NCBI RefSeq assembly: GCF_050632395.1
Contig: NZ_CP192600.1
Coordinates: 1,860,001-1,924,000 of the forward strand
Length of the DNA: 64,000 bases
Direction: 5' to 3'
DNA from: JAUYQR01 sp050632395
GTDB taxonomy: Bacteria; Pseudomonadota; Alphaproteobacteria; Rhodobacterales; Rhodobacteraceae
The notes beneath the pieces were generated by a model, which saw nothing but the letters and a program-made list of their open reading frames with translations, did not search any database and was not told the origin of the DNA. Below are positions 50,272 to 58,221 of the stretch, in pieces. Positions within the stretch are counted from its first letter, which is position 1, and every line of letters starts with the position of its first letter. Made by a program: the position numbers and the translations under genes.

Positions 50272-51068
50272 TGGCATTGCGGTCGGTTCGCCACTACCCC
50301 GGTTTCCTTGCCGTGACGGTGCTTTGCCTGATCGTGCTTTATGCGCCGCTGGTTGTGGTGACGGCGTATTCGTTCAACGATTCCCCTTCGATCACCAGTT
50401 GGGGCGGGGTGTCGCTTCGGTGGTATGTCGATGTCTTCAGTGGGCCGGAGGCGCCGCGGTTTAGGGCTGCGGCCTGGAATTCGCTGACCATCGCCTTTCT
50501 GGCCGCGACCATCGCAACCGCGATCGCCACCGCCGCCGCTCTTGCGATGCTGCGGGCGGGCAAGTTCAAGGGCCGGTCACTGACATTTGCGCTGATAAAC
50601 CTGCCGTTGATGGTGCCGGAAATCGTGACCGCGGTGGCGACATTGATCTTCTTCACGATGATCGGCTTCACCACCGGCTATCTGACCATCCTGATCGCCC
50701 ACATCACGTTTTGCATCCCCTTTGCCTATCTGCCCATCGCCGCACGCCTGCAGGGCATCGACGGCAGCTACGAGGCGGCGGCGCGGGATCTTTATGCCAC
50801 GCGCGCTCAGTCGTTCTACCTTGTGCTGCTGCCCTTGATGGCACCGGGCGTGGTGTCTGGCTACCTGCTCGCATTCATCATCAGTCTGGACGACTTCATC
50901 ATTACCAACTTCGTCAAGGGTGCCGGGATGGAGACCCTGCCGACCGCGATATTCGGGTCGGTCAAGCAGGGGATCAAGCCGAACATCATGGCGATTTCGA
51001 CGCTGATGCTGGCCGTATCCATCCTTTTCGTCACGCTTTCCTACCTGATCAATCGCAAGGGCCGCTAG
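50271..51068 (+). CDS. PotC-like ABC transporter permease
   Basis: A 265-residue permease with six hydrophobic segments, beginning FLAVTVLCLIVLYAPLVVVT and containing SFNDSPSITSWGGVSLRWYV, the PotC-like periplasmic motif. The EAA loop is EAAARDLYATRAQSFYLVLL. The start at 50271 shares its A with the upstream TGA stop, so translation is coupled. With PotB-like it forms the heterodimeric channel. The binding-protein gene follows 23 bp later. Confidence 0.9.
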   Translation: MALRSVRHYPGFLAVTVLCLIVLYAPLVVVTAYSFNDSPSITSWGGVSLRWYVDVFSGPEAPRFRAAAWNSLTIAFLAATIATAIATAAALAMLRAGKFKGRSLTFALINLPLMVPEIVTAVATLIFFTMIGFTTGYLTILIAHITFCIPFAYLPIAARLQGIDGSYEAAARDLYATRAQSFYLVLLPLMAPGVVSGYLLAFIISLDDFIITNFVKGAGMETLPTAIFGSVKQGIKPNIMAISTLMLAVSILFVTLSYLINRKGR

Positions 51069-51091
51069 AGCCGCCAACACGGGAGACTGCC

Positions 51092-52120
51092 ATGAAACGC
51101 CTTTTTGTAACCACCTCCATCCTTTGCCTTGCGGCAGGGGCCGCCAGTGCCGAGGGCACGCTTTCGGTCTATCACTGGTTCGAATACATGCCGCAGGAAC
51201 TGGTCGACAAATTCACCGCCGAGACCGGGATCAAGGTGACGATCGACACCTATGACAGCAACGAGGCGATGCTGGCCTCGCTGAAGGCGGGCAAGCTGGG
51301 CCAGTATGACGTGGCGGTACCTGCGGATTTCATGGTCGACATCATGCGCCGCGACGGGATGCTGGACACGTTCACCCCCGAAGAGATGACCAATATCGGA
51401 AACATCGCTCCACAGTGGCTGGATGTGCCGTTCGATCCCGGCCGCAAATCCTCGATCCCGTATCAGTGGGGGTCGACCTCGTTTGCGGTGAACCGGGATG
51501 TGTACAAGGGCGATATCTCCAGCCTTGGCATCATCTTCAACCCGCCGGACGAGTTGAAGGGCAAGATCAACGTGCTGGACAGCCAGAACGAGGTGCTGAT
51601 CCTTGGGTCACTTTATCTGGGCATCCCGCAATGCACCACCGACCGCGAGCAGTTGAAAGCGCTGTCGGACATGCTGGTCGAGGCCAAGCAGCACTGGGCA
51701 AGCTTTGGGTCGGATACGGCAAAGGACGTGCTGGTGTCGGGCGATGCAGCGGCGGGGATGATCTACAACGGCTTTTCGGCCAAGGCCCGGGCGGAAGGCG
51801 CGAACGTCGAATACAGCTACCCCAAGGAAGGCCATGTCCTGTGGATGGACAACGTGGTGCTGCTGAAGGATGCGCCGAACCGCGACAACGCGATCAAGTT
51901 CATGAACTTCCTGCTGGTGCCGGAAAACGCGGCGGCGGTCACCAACTACGCGGCCTACACCTCGGGCGTGACCGGAGTGGAGCCGTTCCTTGACGAGGCC
52001 ATCCGCACCAGCCCGGAAAACAACCCGCCGGCGGATGCCGCACCGGGCGTTTTTGCGCAGGTCTGCGACGATGCCACCCAACAGCTTTACGACGCGATCT
52101 GGATCAACCTGAAAAAGTGA
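51092..52120 (+). CDS. PotD/PotF-like substrate-binding protein
   Basis: A 342-residue periplasmic binding protein with a signal peptide (MKRLFVTTSILCLAAGAASA, cut after ASA). The mature start LSVYHWFEYMPQELVDKFTA and the blocks YQWGSTSFAVNRD, MIYNGFSAKARAEG and YPKEGHVLWMDNVVLLKDAP match spermidine/putrescine-binding proteins. Conserved Trp and acidic residues (W in YHWFEY, E and D in EGHVLWMD) suggest a cationic amine ligand, which fits a polyamine-type system but does not prove polyamines. Its 3' end is followed by a strong hairpin. Confidence 0.9.
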   Translation: MKRLFVTTSILCLAAGAASAEGTLSVYHWFEYMPQELVDKFTAETGIKVTIDTYDSNEAMLASLKAGKLGQYDVAVPADFMVDIMRRDGMLDTFTPEEMTNIGNIAPQWLDVPFDPGRKSSIPYQWGSTSFAVNRDVYKGDISSLGIIFNPPDELKGKINVLDSQNEVLILGSLYLGIPQCTTDREQLKALSDMLVEAKQHWASFGSDTAKDVLVSGDAAAGMIYNGFSAKARAEGANVEYSYPKEGHVLWMDNVVLLKDAPNRDNAIKFMNFLLVPENAAAVTNYAAYTSGVTGVEPFLDEAIRTSPENNPPADAAPGVFAQVCDDATQQLYDAIWINLKK

Positions 52121-52130
52121 CCTGACTTTG

Positions 52131-52158
52131 CCCGTCGCGCCAGCGCTGGCGCGACGGG
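52131..52158. terminator. perfect 28-nt palindrome after the binding-protein gene
   Basis: CCCGTCGCGCCAGC at 52131-52144 is followed immediately by its exact complement ending at 52158. The RNA would form a very stable hairpin 10 nt after the binding-protein stop, and no T-run follows. It probably stabilises that mRNA and partly attenuates the downstream genes rather than ending transcription fully. Confidence 0.7.
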
Positions 52159-52178
52159 TGTTCGGAAAAGGATTTCGA

Positions 52179-52934
52179 ATGCGCCTTGCTGTCCTGCAAA
52201 GCCCGTCCCCGGCGGGGGACATCGACGCCGCCTGTGCGGCAATCGAGGCAGCACTTCGTGCCGCCGCTGCGGTTGCGGCCAAGGTATTGACCGTGCCGGA
52301 GGTGTTTCTGCCGGGCTACAATCATGCCGACATTCCCGGCGGCGCAATCGGACGGGATTCCCCTTCGATGCACAGGCTGCGAGCCGCCTGCCGCGAGACC
52401 GGATGCGCTTTGGTGATGGGCTATGCCGAACGGTCGGAGGGCAGGGTGTGGAACAGCGCTGTTTGTCTTGATGGCACGGGCGCAGAGGTGGCGAACTATC
52501 GCAAGTTGCAGCTTTACGGACCGCGGGAAAAGGCGCTTTACGCACCGGGAAGCGGGTATGTGACCTTTGCCGTCGACGGCCAGAAAGCAGCGCTCCTTAT
52601 CTGCTATGACATTGAATTCGCGCCGCATGTCCGGGCCTTGGCCGAGGCTGGTGTGCGGCTGGTCTTCGTGCCCACCGCCAACATGATGCCGTTCACGCAT
52701 GTGCCGCGCGTCACCGTTCCTGCGATGGCCGCCAACCATGGGGTTGCCATCGTCTATGCGAATTATTGCGGGACCGAGGGTGACCTGACCTATACCGGCG
52801 GCAGCCAGATCACCGGACCTCATGGCGAGGTGCTCGCCCTGGCGGGCGACGGCCCCGCCTTGCTGATCGCGGACCTGCCGGACCCGGACACTAGCCGCCT
52901 GTCCAGCCAGCTTGCCGATTTCAGGGCGGTCTGA
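52179..52934 (+). CDS. nitrilase-superfamily (carbon-nitrogen) hydrolase
   Basis: A 251-residue amidase of the nitrilase superfamily. The catalytic triad is E41 in LTVPEVFLPGYNH, K109 in NYRKLQLYGPREK and C142 in LLICYDIEFAPH. The size and triad match N-carbamoyl-amine amidases and related aliphatic amidases. AAGGA lies 6-8 nt before the ATG at 52179. As neighbour of an amine importer and a flavin amine dehydrogenase, it could hydrolyse an amide or carbamoyl intermediate, possibly the product of the hydantoinase about 9 kb away. The stop is 2 bp before the next gene. Confidence 0.83.
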   Translation: MRLAVLQSPSPAGDIDAACAAIEAALRAAAAVAAKVLTVPEVFLPGYNHADIPGGAIGRDSPSMHRLRAACRETGCALVMGYAERSEGRVWNSAVCLDGTGAEVANYRKLQLYGPREKALYAPGSGYVTFAVDGQKAALLICYDIEFAPHVRALAEAGVRLVFVPTANMMPFTHVPRVTVPAMAANHGVAIVYANYCGTEGDLTYTGGSQITGPHGEVLALAGDGPALLIADLPDPDTSRLSSQLADFRAV

Positions 52935-52936
52935 AG

Positions 52937-55048
52937 ATGCCAAAGGATAGCCGGGACAGCCGTTACGACATCTTGTTCGAACCGATGCGGATCGGGCCGA
53001 AACTGGCGAAGAACCGGTTTTTTCAGGTGCCGCATTGCAACGGTGGCGGCTACCGCGACCCCTCGGCAGTGGCCGAGATGCGGCGGACCAAGGCCGAGGG
53101 CGGCTGGGGTGTGATTTTCACCGAGCAGACGGAAATTCATCCGACATCGGAAATCACGCCGTTCATCGAACAGCACCTGTGGGAGGACAAGGACATCCCG
53201 GCGTTGGCCGCGATGGCGGATGCGATGAAATCGCATGGCGCGCTGGCGGGCATCCAGCTTGCCTATTCCGGGATCAACGGGCCGAACCTTTACAGCCGCG
53301 AGGTGCCGCTGGCCGTGTCGGGCGGCCCGATCCTGACCTTTACCTCTGACCCTGTGCAGGCGCGGACGATGGACCGCGAGGACATCCGCAATCTGCGCCG
53401 CTGGTTCCGCAACGCGTTTCGCCGCAGCCAGACCGCGGGCTTCGACCTGATCTGCCTTTACGGCGCACATGGCTTCGGGATCTTGCAGCATTTTCTGTCG
53501 CGGGCGACCAACCAGCGCACCGACGAATACGGCGGCAGTCTCGAGAACCGATCCCGCTTTCTGCGCGAGATCGTCGAGGAGGCGCGCGAGGAGACGAAGG
53601 GCGAGTTGGCGATATCGCTGCGCCTGTCGCTGCACGAGGCAGGCTCGTTCGGGTTTTCCAACGCCGAGGTGCGCGATTTCATCGAGATGCACGCGGAATT
53701 GCCCGATATCTGGGATTTGGCGCAAGGAACCTGGGAGGCCTGTTCCGGCACTTCGCGGTTCAAGCCGGAGGGGGCGCAGGAAGATCTGGTCCTGGGGATC
53801 AAGGCACTCACGCCAAGGCCGGTGGTCGGAGTAGGGCGATTCACCAGTGCCGACGCGATGGTGCGGCAGATCAGATCGGGCATCCTTGATTTCATCGGCG
53901 CGGCGCGGCCGTCGATCGCCGATCCTTTCTTGCCGAAGAAAATCGAGGAAGGCCGGTTCGACGACATCCGCGAGTGCATCGGCTGCAACATCTGCGTGTC
54001 GGGCGACATGACCGGCGGCATCTCACGCTGCACCCAGAACACGGCCTTCATGGAGGAGTGGCGCAAGGGCTGGCATCCGGAACGCGCCCGGCCAAAGGGC
54101 GCGTCTGAAACGGTGCTGATCGTCGGGGCGGGCCCAAGCGGGCTTGAGGCAGCGCTGCAGTCAGCCAAGCGCGGATACCACGTCACCCTTGCCGAGGCCT
54201 CCGCCACGCTGGGCGGCCGGGTCGCGCGAGAGCGTCTGCTGCCGGGACTGTCCGCCTGGGGGCGGGTCGCGGATTTCAGGACCGGGCAGCTGGCCCCGCT
54301 GGTGAACGCGGAAATTTACCGGGAAAGCCGCCTGACCGCCGATGACGTGCTGGCGATGGGCGCGCAGCATGTGGCCATCGCGACGGGCGCTTCATGGCGG
54401 CGCGATGCGGTTGCGCGGTTTCACCTGCATCCGATCCCGACCGATCCGGCGATGCCGGTTTTCTGCCCCGACGACATCATGGCAGGCGGAGGACCGCAGG
54501 GTGGGCGTGTGGCGCTTTACGATGACGACCATTTCTACATGGGGTCGGTCATCGCCGAGGTGCTGGTCGCGCGCGGCTGTGCGGTCGATTTCTTCACGCC
54601 GGCCGCCAAGGTGGCCGAATGGTCGGAAAACACGCTGGAACAGGCGATCATCATGCGCCGGTTGCTGGAACTGGGCGTGAAGGTCCAGACCGGCAAGGTG
54701 CCCGACCGGATCGGCAAGGCCGAGGTCACCGTGGCGTGCGTCTGGACCGGAGCTGAGGTTCAGATGCGCGCCGATGCCGTGGTGATGGTAACCTCGCGCA
54801 GTCCGCATGACGGGCTTTATCAGGATTTGCGGGCGCGGCGGGCCGACTGGGCCGATGCCGGTGTCCTGTCGGTGAAGCTGATCGGAGATGCCGCTGCCCC
54901 GGGCCCGATTGCCTGGGCAACCTATGCCGGACGGCGCTTTGCTGAAGAGATCGACACCGTCGATGATGCCGGCGATACGCCATCGTTCCGGCGCGAAGTG
55001 GCAGCGCTGGAGCCTTTGCCCGTTGCCTTGGCGGCAATGTCTGGCTGA
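52937..55048 (+). CDS. trimethylamine dehydrogenase-like FMN/4Fe-4S/FAD oxidoreductase
   Basis: A 703-residue enzyme of the TMADH/DMADH/histamine dehydrogenase family. The N-terminal FMN barrel has NRFFQVPHCNGGG, whose C34 aligns with the Cys that covalently binds FMN in TMADH. The 4Fe-4S ligands are C347, C350, C353 and C365 (RECIGCNICVSG...RCTQN). The C-terminal nucleotide-binding half begins LIVGAGPSGLEAAL. Y175 and H178 (LYGAHGFG) match the TMADH catalytic Tyr/His, but the Asp partner is replaced (WDLAQGT) and the aromatic bowl keeps only the Trp of DIWDL. It is thus an amine dehydrogenase or demethylase for another substrate. Confidence 0.85.
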   Translation: MPKDSRDSRYDILFEPMRIGPKLAKNRFFQVPHCNGGGYRDPSAVAEMRRTKAEGGWGVIFTEQTEIHPTSEITPFIEQHLWEDKDIPALAAMADAMKSHGALAGIQLAYSGINGPNLYSREVPLAVSGGPILTFTSDPVQARTMDREDIRNLRRWFRNAFRRSQTAGFDLICLYGAHGFGILQHFLSRATNQRTDEYGGSLENRSRFLREIVEEAREETKGELAISLRLSLHEAGSFGFSNAEVRDFIEMHAELPDIWDLAQGTWEACSGTSRFKPEGAQEDLVLGIKALTPRPVVGVGRFTSADAMVRQIRSGILDFIGAARPSIADPFLPKKIEEGRFDDIRECIGCNICVSGDMTGGISRCTQNTAFMEEWRKGWHPERARPKGASETVLIVGAGPSGLEAALQSAKRGYHVTLAEASATLGGRVARERLLPGLSAWGRVADFRTGQLAPLVNAEIYRESRLTADDVLAMGAQHVAIATGASWRRDAVARFHLHPIPTDPAMPVFCPDDIMAGGGPQGGRVALYDDDHFYMGSVIAEVLVARGCAVDFFTPAAKVAEWSENTLEQAIIMRRLLELGVKVQTGKVPDRIGKAEVTVACVWTGAEVQMRADAVVMVTSRSPHDGLYQDLRARRADWADAGVLSVKLIGDAAAPGPIAWATYAGRRFAEEIDTVDDAGDTPSFRREVAALEPLPVALAAMSG

Positions 55049-55132
55049 CCGGTCAGGCCGAGGGTATTGACCGGCCTTGCAACCCGGCGCGCATGCATGT
55101 CACCTGCGAGGGATGTTGCTGCAGGATCGAAT

Positions 55133-56326
55133 ATGACCCCCAGATTTGCCCAGCGTATGGCGGACGTCCAGCCTTCGGCGATCGGCGAGTTGCTTGCCTT
55201 GGGCGCTGACCCGGCAATCATCTCGTTTGGCGGCGGCTATCCCGATGCCACCCTGTTTCCCAAGGATCAACTGGACGCCGTTTTCCACGAGGTGATCCAC
55301 GCCCCCGGTGGCGCAGCGATGCAATATGCGCCGTCGAACGGACTGCCGCGCCTGCGCGAACAGATCGCCGGGTTGATGCGCGCGGATGGAACGCTGTGCA
55401 CTGCCGATGATGTGCTGATCCTGCAAGGCTCGCAGCAAGGCTTGGATTTTGCCGCGCGGATGCTGGTCGACCCCGGAGATGTGATCGTCACCGAAGACCC
55501 GACCTTCCTTGGCGCGCTGATCGCCTTTGCGCCAAGCCAGCCGCGCTATGCGACAGTTCCGGTGGACGCAGAGGGGATGCAGACCGACCGCCTTGCAGAA
55601 GTGTTGCGTGCCAATCCGCGGGCGCGGATGATCTACACGGTGCCGGATTTCCAGAACCCCACCGGCGTCACGCTGTCACTGGCGCGGCGGCATGCGTTGA
55701 TCGCACTTGCCAATGACCACGATCTGATCGTGCTGGAAGACACTCCCTACCGCCAGATCCGGTTTGCGGGCGAAAGCCTGCCCACGCTGAAATCGCTGGA
55801 TACCGAGGGGCGCGTGATCCACCTCGGCAGCTTTTCCAAGGTTCTGGTCCCGGCGCTGCGGATCGGTTGGGCCGTCGCGGCCCCGGCTTCGCTGATGCGC
55901 ATGGGGTGCCTGAAGGTTGCGGCCGACACCCAGACCTCAACGCTGAACATGGCTGCGGCGAGCCTTTTTCTGGACCGCTATGATCTGGCCGCGCATATCG
56001 GGACGCTGCGCAAGGCTTACCGGCAGAAGAAGGCGACGATGCTGGACGCGATCCGCCAGCATTTTCCGCAAGAGGTCAGCGTCACCGACCCGGACGGCGG
56101 GCTTTTCACCTGGGCGACGTTTCCCGACGGCTTTGATGCCACGGCCTTCATGCGCGATGTGGCCCTGCCGCGCGCGCGGGTGGCCTATGTGCCGGGCGCC
56201 ACGTTCTTTCCCGTGTCCCAGCGCCCGAACCACGCGCGGCTGAACTTTTCCGCACCGTCCGAAGCCGACATCAACTGCGGCATCGAAGCCCTTGGCAGGG
56301 CGCTGAAATCCGAATTTTCCGTGTAA
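55133..56326 (+). CDS. PLP-dependent aminotransferase, fold type I (2-aminoadipate-type)
   Basis: A 397-residue class I/II aminotransferase without an attached GntR domain. Visible are ISFGGGYPDATLFP, ILQGSQQGLDFAARMLVDPG (phosphate loop), YTVPDFQNPTGVTLSLARR, the Tyr/Asp of DLIVLEDTPYRQI and the PLP Lys in LGSFSKVLVPALRIGW. AGGA lies about 8 nt before the ATG at 55133. It would move an amino group from the pathway intermediate to 2-oxoglutarate or a similar acceptor. It lies 84 bp after the TMADH-like gene and 15 bp before the RraA-like gene. Confidence 0.85.
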   Translation: MTPRFAQRMADVQPSAIGELLALGADPAIISFGGGYPDATLFPKDQLDAVFHEVIHAPGGAAMQYAPSNGLPRLREQIAGLMRADGTLCTADDVLILQGSQQGLDFAARMLVDPGDVIVTEDPTFLGALIAFAPSQPRYATVPVDAEGMQTDRLAEVLRANPRARMIYTVPDFQNPTGVTLSLARRHALIALANDHDLIVLEDTPYRQIRFAGESLPTLKSLDTEGRVIHLGSFSKVLVPALRIGWAVAAPASLMRMGCLKVAADTQTSTLNMAAASLFLDRYDLAAHIGTLRKAYRQKKATMLDAIRQHFPQEVSVTDPDGGLFTWATFPDGFDATAFMRDVALPRARVAYVPGATFFPVSQRPNHARLNFSAPSEADINCGIEALGRALKSEFSV

Positions 56327-56341
56327 TCCGAAAGGGCACCG

Positions 56342-57022
56342 ATGTCTGTCATCATCCACACCCCGCCGCCCCAGGCGTTGACGGAAGCAGAAACCGAGCG
56401 CTGGCGTGCGGTTCCGGTCGCGGTGGCCGTCGATCTTGGGCATGACGCCGGGCAGATCGACCCGGCGATCAGGCCGCTTCGTCCTGCTGGCAGCCAACCG
56501 AAGCTGTTCGGGCGTGCCGTGACGGTGCGCTGCGACGCGCCCGACTTTGGCGCGGTCTTGCACGCGCTTGACGTGATCAAGGCGGGGCAGGTGCTGGTGA
56601 TCGACGCGGGCGGCCATCGCGACACGGCGATGATCGGCGATATCTTGTCGGGTCATCTGCGGGCCAAGGGCGTCGCGGGGCTGATCTGCGACGGGGCGGT
56701 GCGCGATACCGGCACGCTTGCCTGTTGGGATGATTTTTCGGTCTTTGCCCGCTGGATGACGCCGCGCGGCCCGACCGGAGCCGACCGGGGTGCAGTCAAC
56801 CTGCCGGTTGTGGTTGGGGGCTGCCTCGTGTCGCCGGGGGATCTTTTGATCGGTGACGATGACGGGTTGGTGGCGCTGACCCCCGCCACCATTCGCCACC
56901 GCATTGGGGACGCGGAAGCAAAGCTTTCCCGCGAAACCGGCTGGATCAGCGCGTTGGCCGCAGGGCGGTCGGCATGCGAGGTCTTCGGCCTTTCGGCACC
57001 GGTGCATTTTGCGGATCACTGA
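56342..57022 (+). CDS. RraA-like / 4-hydroxy-4-methyl-2-oxoglutarate aldolase-family protein
   Basis: A 226-residue protein of the RraA/HMG-aldolase family. The conserved core includes GRAVTVRCDAPDFGAVLHAL, VIDAGGHRDTAMIGDILSGH and GVAGLICDGAVRDTGTL, where the Arg-Asp pair (RD) is the aldolase pyruvate/metal-binding motif, and VSPGDLLIGDDDGLVALTP near the end. In catabolic clusters members cleave 4-hydroxy-2-oxo acids or decarboxylate oxaloacetate; in others they bind RNase E. Position at the end of this operon favours an aldolase step. Confidence 0.8.
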   Translation: MSVIIHTPPPQALTEAETERWRAVPVAVAVDLGHDAGQIDPAIRPLRPAGSQPKLFGRAVTVRCDAPDFGAVLHALDVIKAGQVLVIDAGGHRDTAMIGDILSGHLRAKGVAGLICDGAVRDTGTLACWDDFSVFARWMTPRGPTGADRGAVNLPVVVGGCLVSPGDLLIGDDDGLVALTPATIRHRIGDAEAKLSRETGWISALAAGRSACEVFGLSAPVHFADH

Positions 57023-57100
57023 GGCGTATCGCGCCCTCACGGCATCGAAACCGGCACTCGGGCGTTGGTAGGCCAAGTACATGACAGAGGGAGGCGTTGG

Positions 57101-57379
57101 ATGACGATCATTCGGCAGTTTCAGTTCGGCATGGCAGCCGCGCTGCTGGCGGGCTGCGTGGCACCCGCCACGGGGCCAGCGGGTGAAGATGGGGCCGCCG
57201 CCCTGCCACCCTTGCCCGAAGCGGTGGTTGCGGTTGCTGCGCCTTGGCAGGATCTTGCCACCGCCCGCTTGCGGCCCGAAGACGGCTGCTACTGGTATGA
57301 GCATGACGGCCCGGTGGAACGGACCTTGCTGCCCTTGCGCACGCCGGAAGGCAAGCCGATCTGCACCAGCGCGGGCTGA
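57101..57379 (+). CDS. small outer-membrane lipoprotein
   Basis: A 92-residue protein with a lipoprotein signal (FQFGMAAALLAGCVAPATGP); the lipobox is LLAGC, so Cys becomes lipidated. The mature part has a short acidic-alanine-rich linker and the motif DGCYWYEHDGPVERTLLPLR, ending PICTS; the two Cys may form a disulfide. GGGAGG about 8 nt before the ATG is a good ribosome-binding site. Family unknown. It is convergent with the L,D-transpeptidase gene 8 bp away, so a cell-envelope role is plausible. Confidence 0.75.
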   Translation: MTIIRQFQFGMAAALLAGCVAPATGPAGEDGAAALPPLPEAVVAVAAPWQDLATARLRPEDGCYWYEHDGPVERTLLPLRTPEGKPICTSAG

Positions 57380-57387
57380 GGGGGCCG

Positions 57388-58044
57388 TCAGCTTCGCGCG
57401 CCGATGCCTTCTTCGGCTGGGTAAAGATGGGCCGTCGCGCCGGTTTCGACCTGATCGTAGAGCCCGATGATATGCGCCATGACCATCCGCACGCAGCCTG
57501 AACTTGCCCGCCAGCCGATTGACCTGGGGTAGGGGGTGCCGTGGATGCGCAGCATGGTGTCGCGGCTGCCGTCGAAGAGATAAAGCGCGCGCGAGCCAAG
57601 CGCGTTGCCCGGCCCCGGGTCCATCCCCTTGATGTATTGCGCGTAGATCTCGGGTTCGCGTTCGATCATCGCGGCGGTCGGCGTCCAGCGCGGCCACTTT
57701 GCCTTGCGCCCGATAGTGAACATACCCGGCTCGTAAAGCCCGCCTCGTCCGATCGCCACGCCGTAGCGCATCGCCGACCCATCCGGTTGCACATGGTAAA
57801 GGTAGCGCGCGATTGCATCGACGTGGATGTCGCCGGTGCGCAGGCCGTCCTTGGCCTCGACCCGGGTAGGAAGCAGACGCGGATGCAGGCCCCAAGGGTT
57901 CGATGTGGCCGGATCATAGCCCGGCGGCGTAACCTCCGCGTCCCAGGCGTCCCATTGCGGCGCGGTCTGTGCAGATGCCGGCATGGCGAGGGCGGTTGAA
58001 AAGAGCACACCGCCTTTCATCAGGAAATGGCGTCTGGTCAGCAT
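57388..58044 (-). CDS. L,D-transpeptidase (YkuD family)
   Basis: A 218-residue secreted enzyme. The N-terminus LTRRHFLMKGGVLFSTALAM resembles a Tat-type signal, with cleavage near ASA. The catalytic region is LRIHGTPYPRSIGWRASSGC followed by VRM, matching the HGT...S-x-G-C-[IV]-R-[ML] motif with the nucleophilic Cys. It cross-links or anchors peptidoglycan through meso-diaminopimelate residues in the periplasm. The ATG at 58044 is preferred; an upstream frame to 58080 lacks signal-like residues. Confidence 0.9.
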   Translation of the reverse strand: MLTRRHFLMKGGVLFSTALAMPASAQTAPQWDAWDAEVTPPGYDPATSNPWGLHPRLLPTRVEAKDGLRTGDIHVDAIARYLYHVQPDGSAMRYGVAIGRGGLYEPGMFTIGRKAKWPRWTPTAAMIEREPEIYAQYIKGMDPGPGNALGSRALYLFDGSRDTMLRIHGTPYPRSIGWRASSGCVRMVMAHIIGLYDQVETGATAHLYPAEEGIGARS

Positions 58045-58183
58045 GTCGCGCGGTCCTTCTTCGGTTGATCCGAGGATCAACGCGGACTATAGCTGCCGCG
58101 CCCCCTAGCAGATCATCACGTTTGCACGAGCGGCAGTGGTTGCAGCAATGGTGGCCATAGCGCGATAGGGCGGCGCTGGCGGC

Positions 58184-58203
58184 GGGGTGTCGCGCGACAC
58201 CCC
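58184..58203. terminator. 20-bp palindrome after the DUF2950 gene
   Basis: GGGGTGTCGC and its exact complement GCGACACCCC form a perfect hairpin 18 bp past the stop of the DUF2950 gene. It probably ends or protects the minus-strand DUF3300-DUF2950 transcript; no T-run is present. Confidence 0.6.
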
Positions 58204-58221
58204 AAACCGCGTGCCGATCTT

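Noticed and set aside
52179..52934. Reading the nitrilase homologue plus PotABCD genes as a putrescine pathway with AguB
   Set aside because: No agmatine deiminase or arginine decarboxylase gene is present, and the adjacent TMADH-like and hydantoinase genes do not belong to that pathway.
55937..57895. Minus-strand open frame of about 652 codons
   Set aside because: It runs antisense across the aminotransferase, RraA-like and lipoprotein genes and out of frame through the L,D-transpeptidase gene; composition is His/Arg/Pro-rich and not protein-like.
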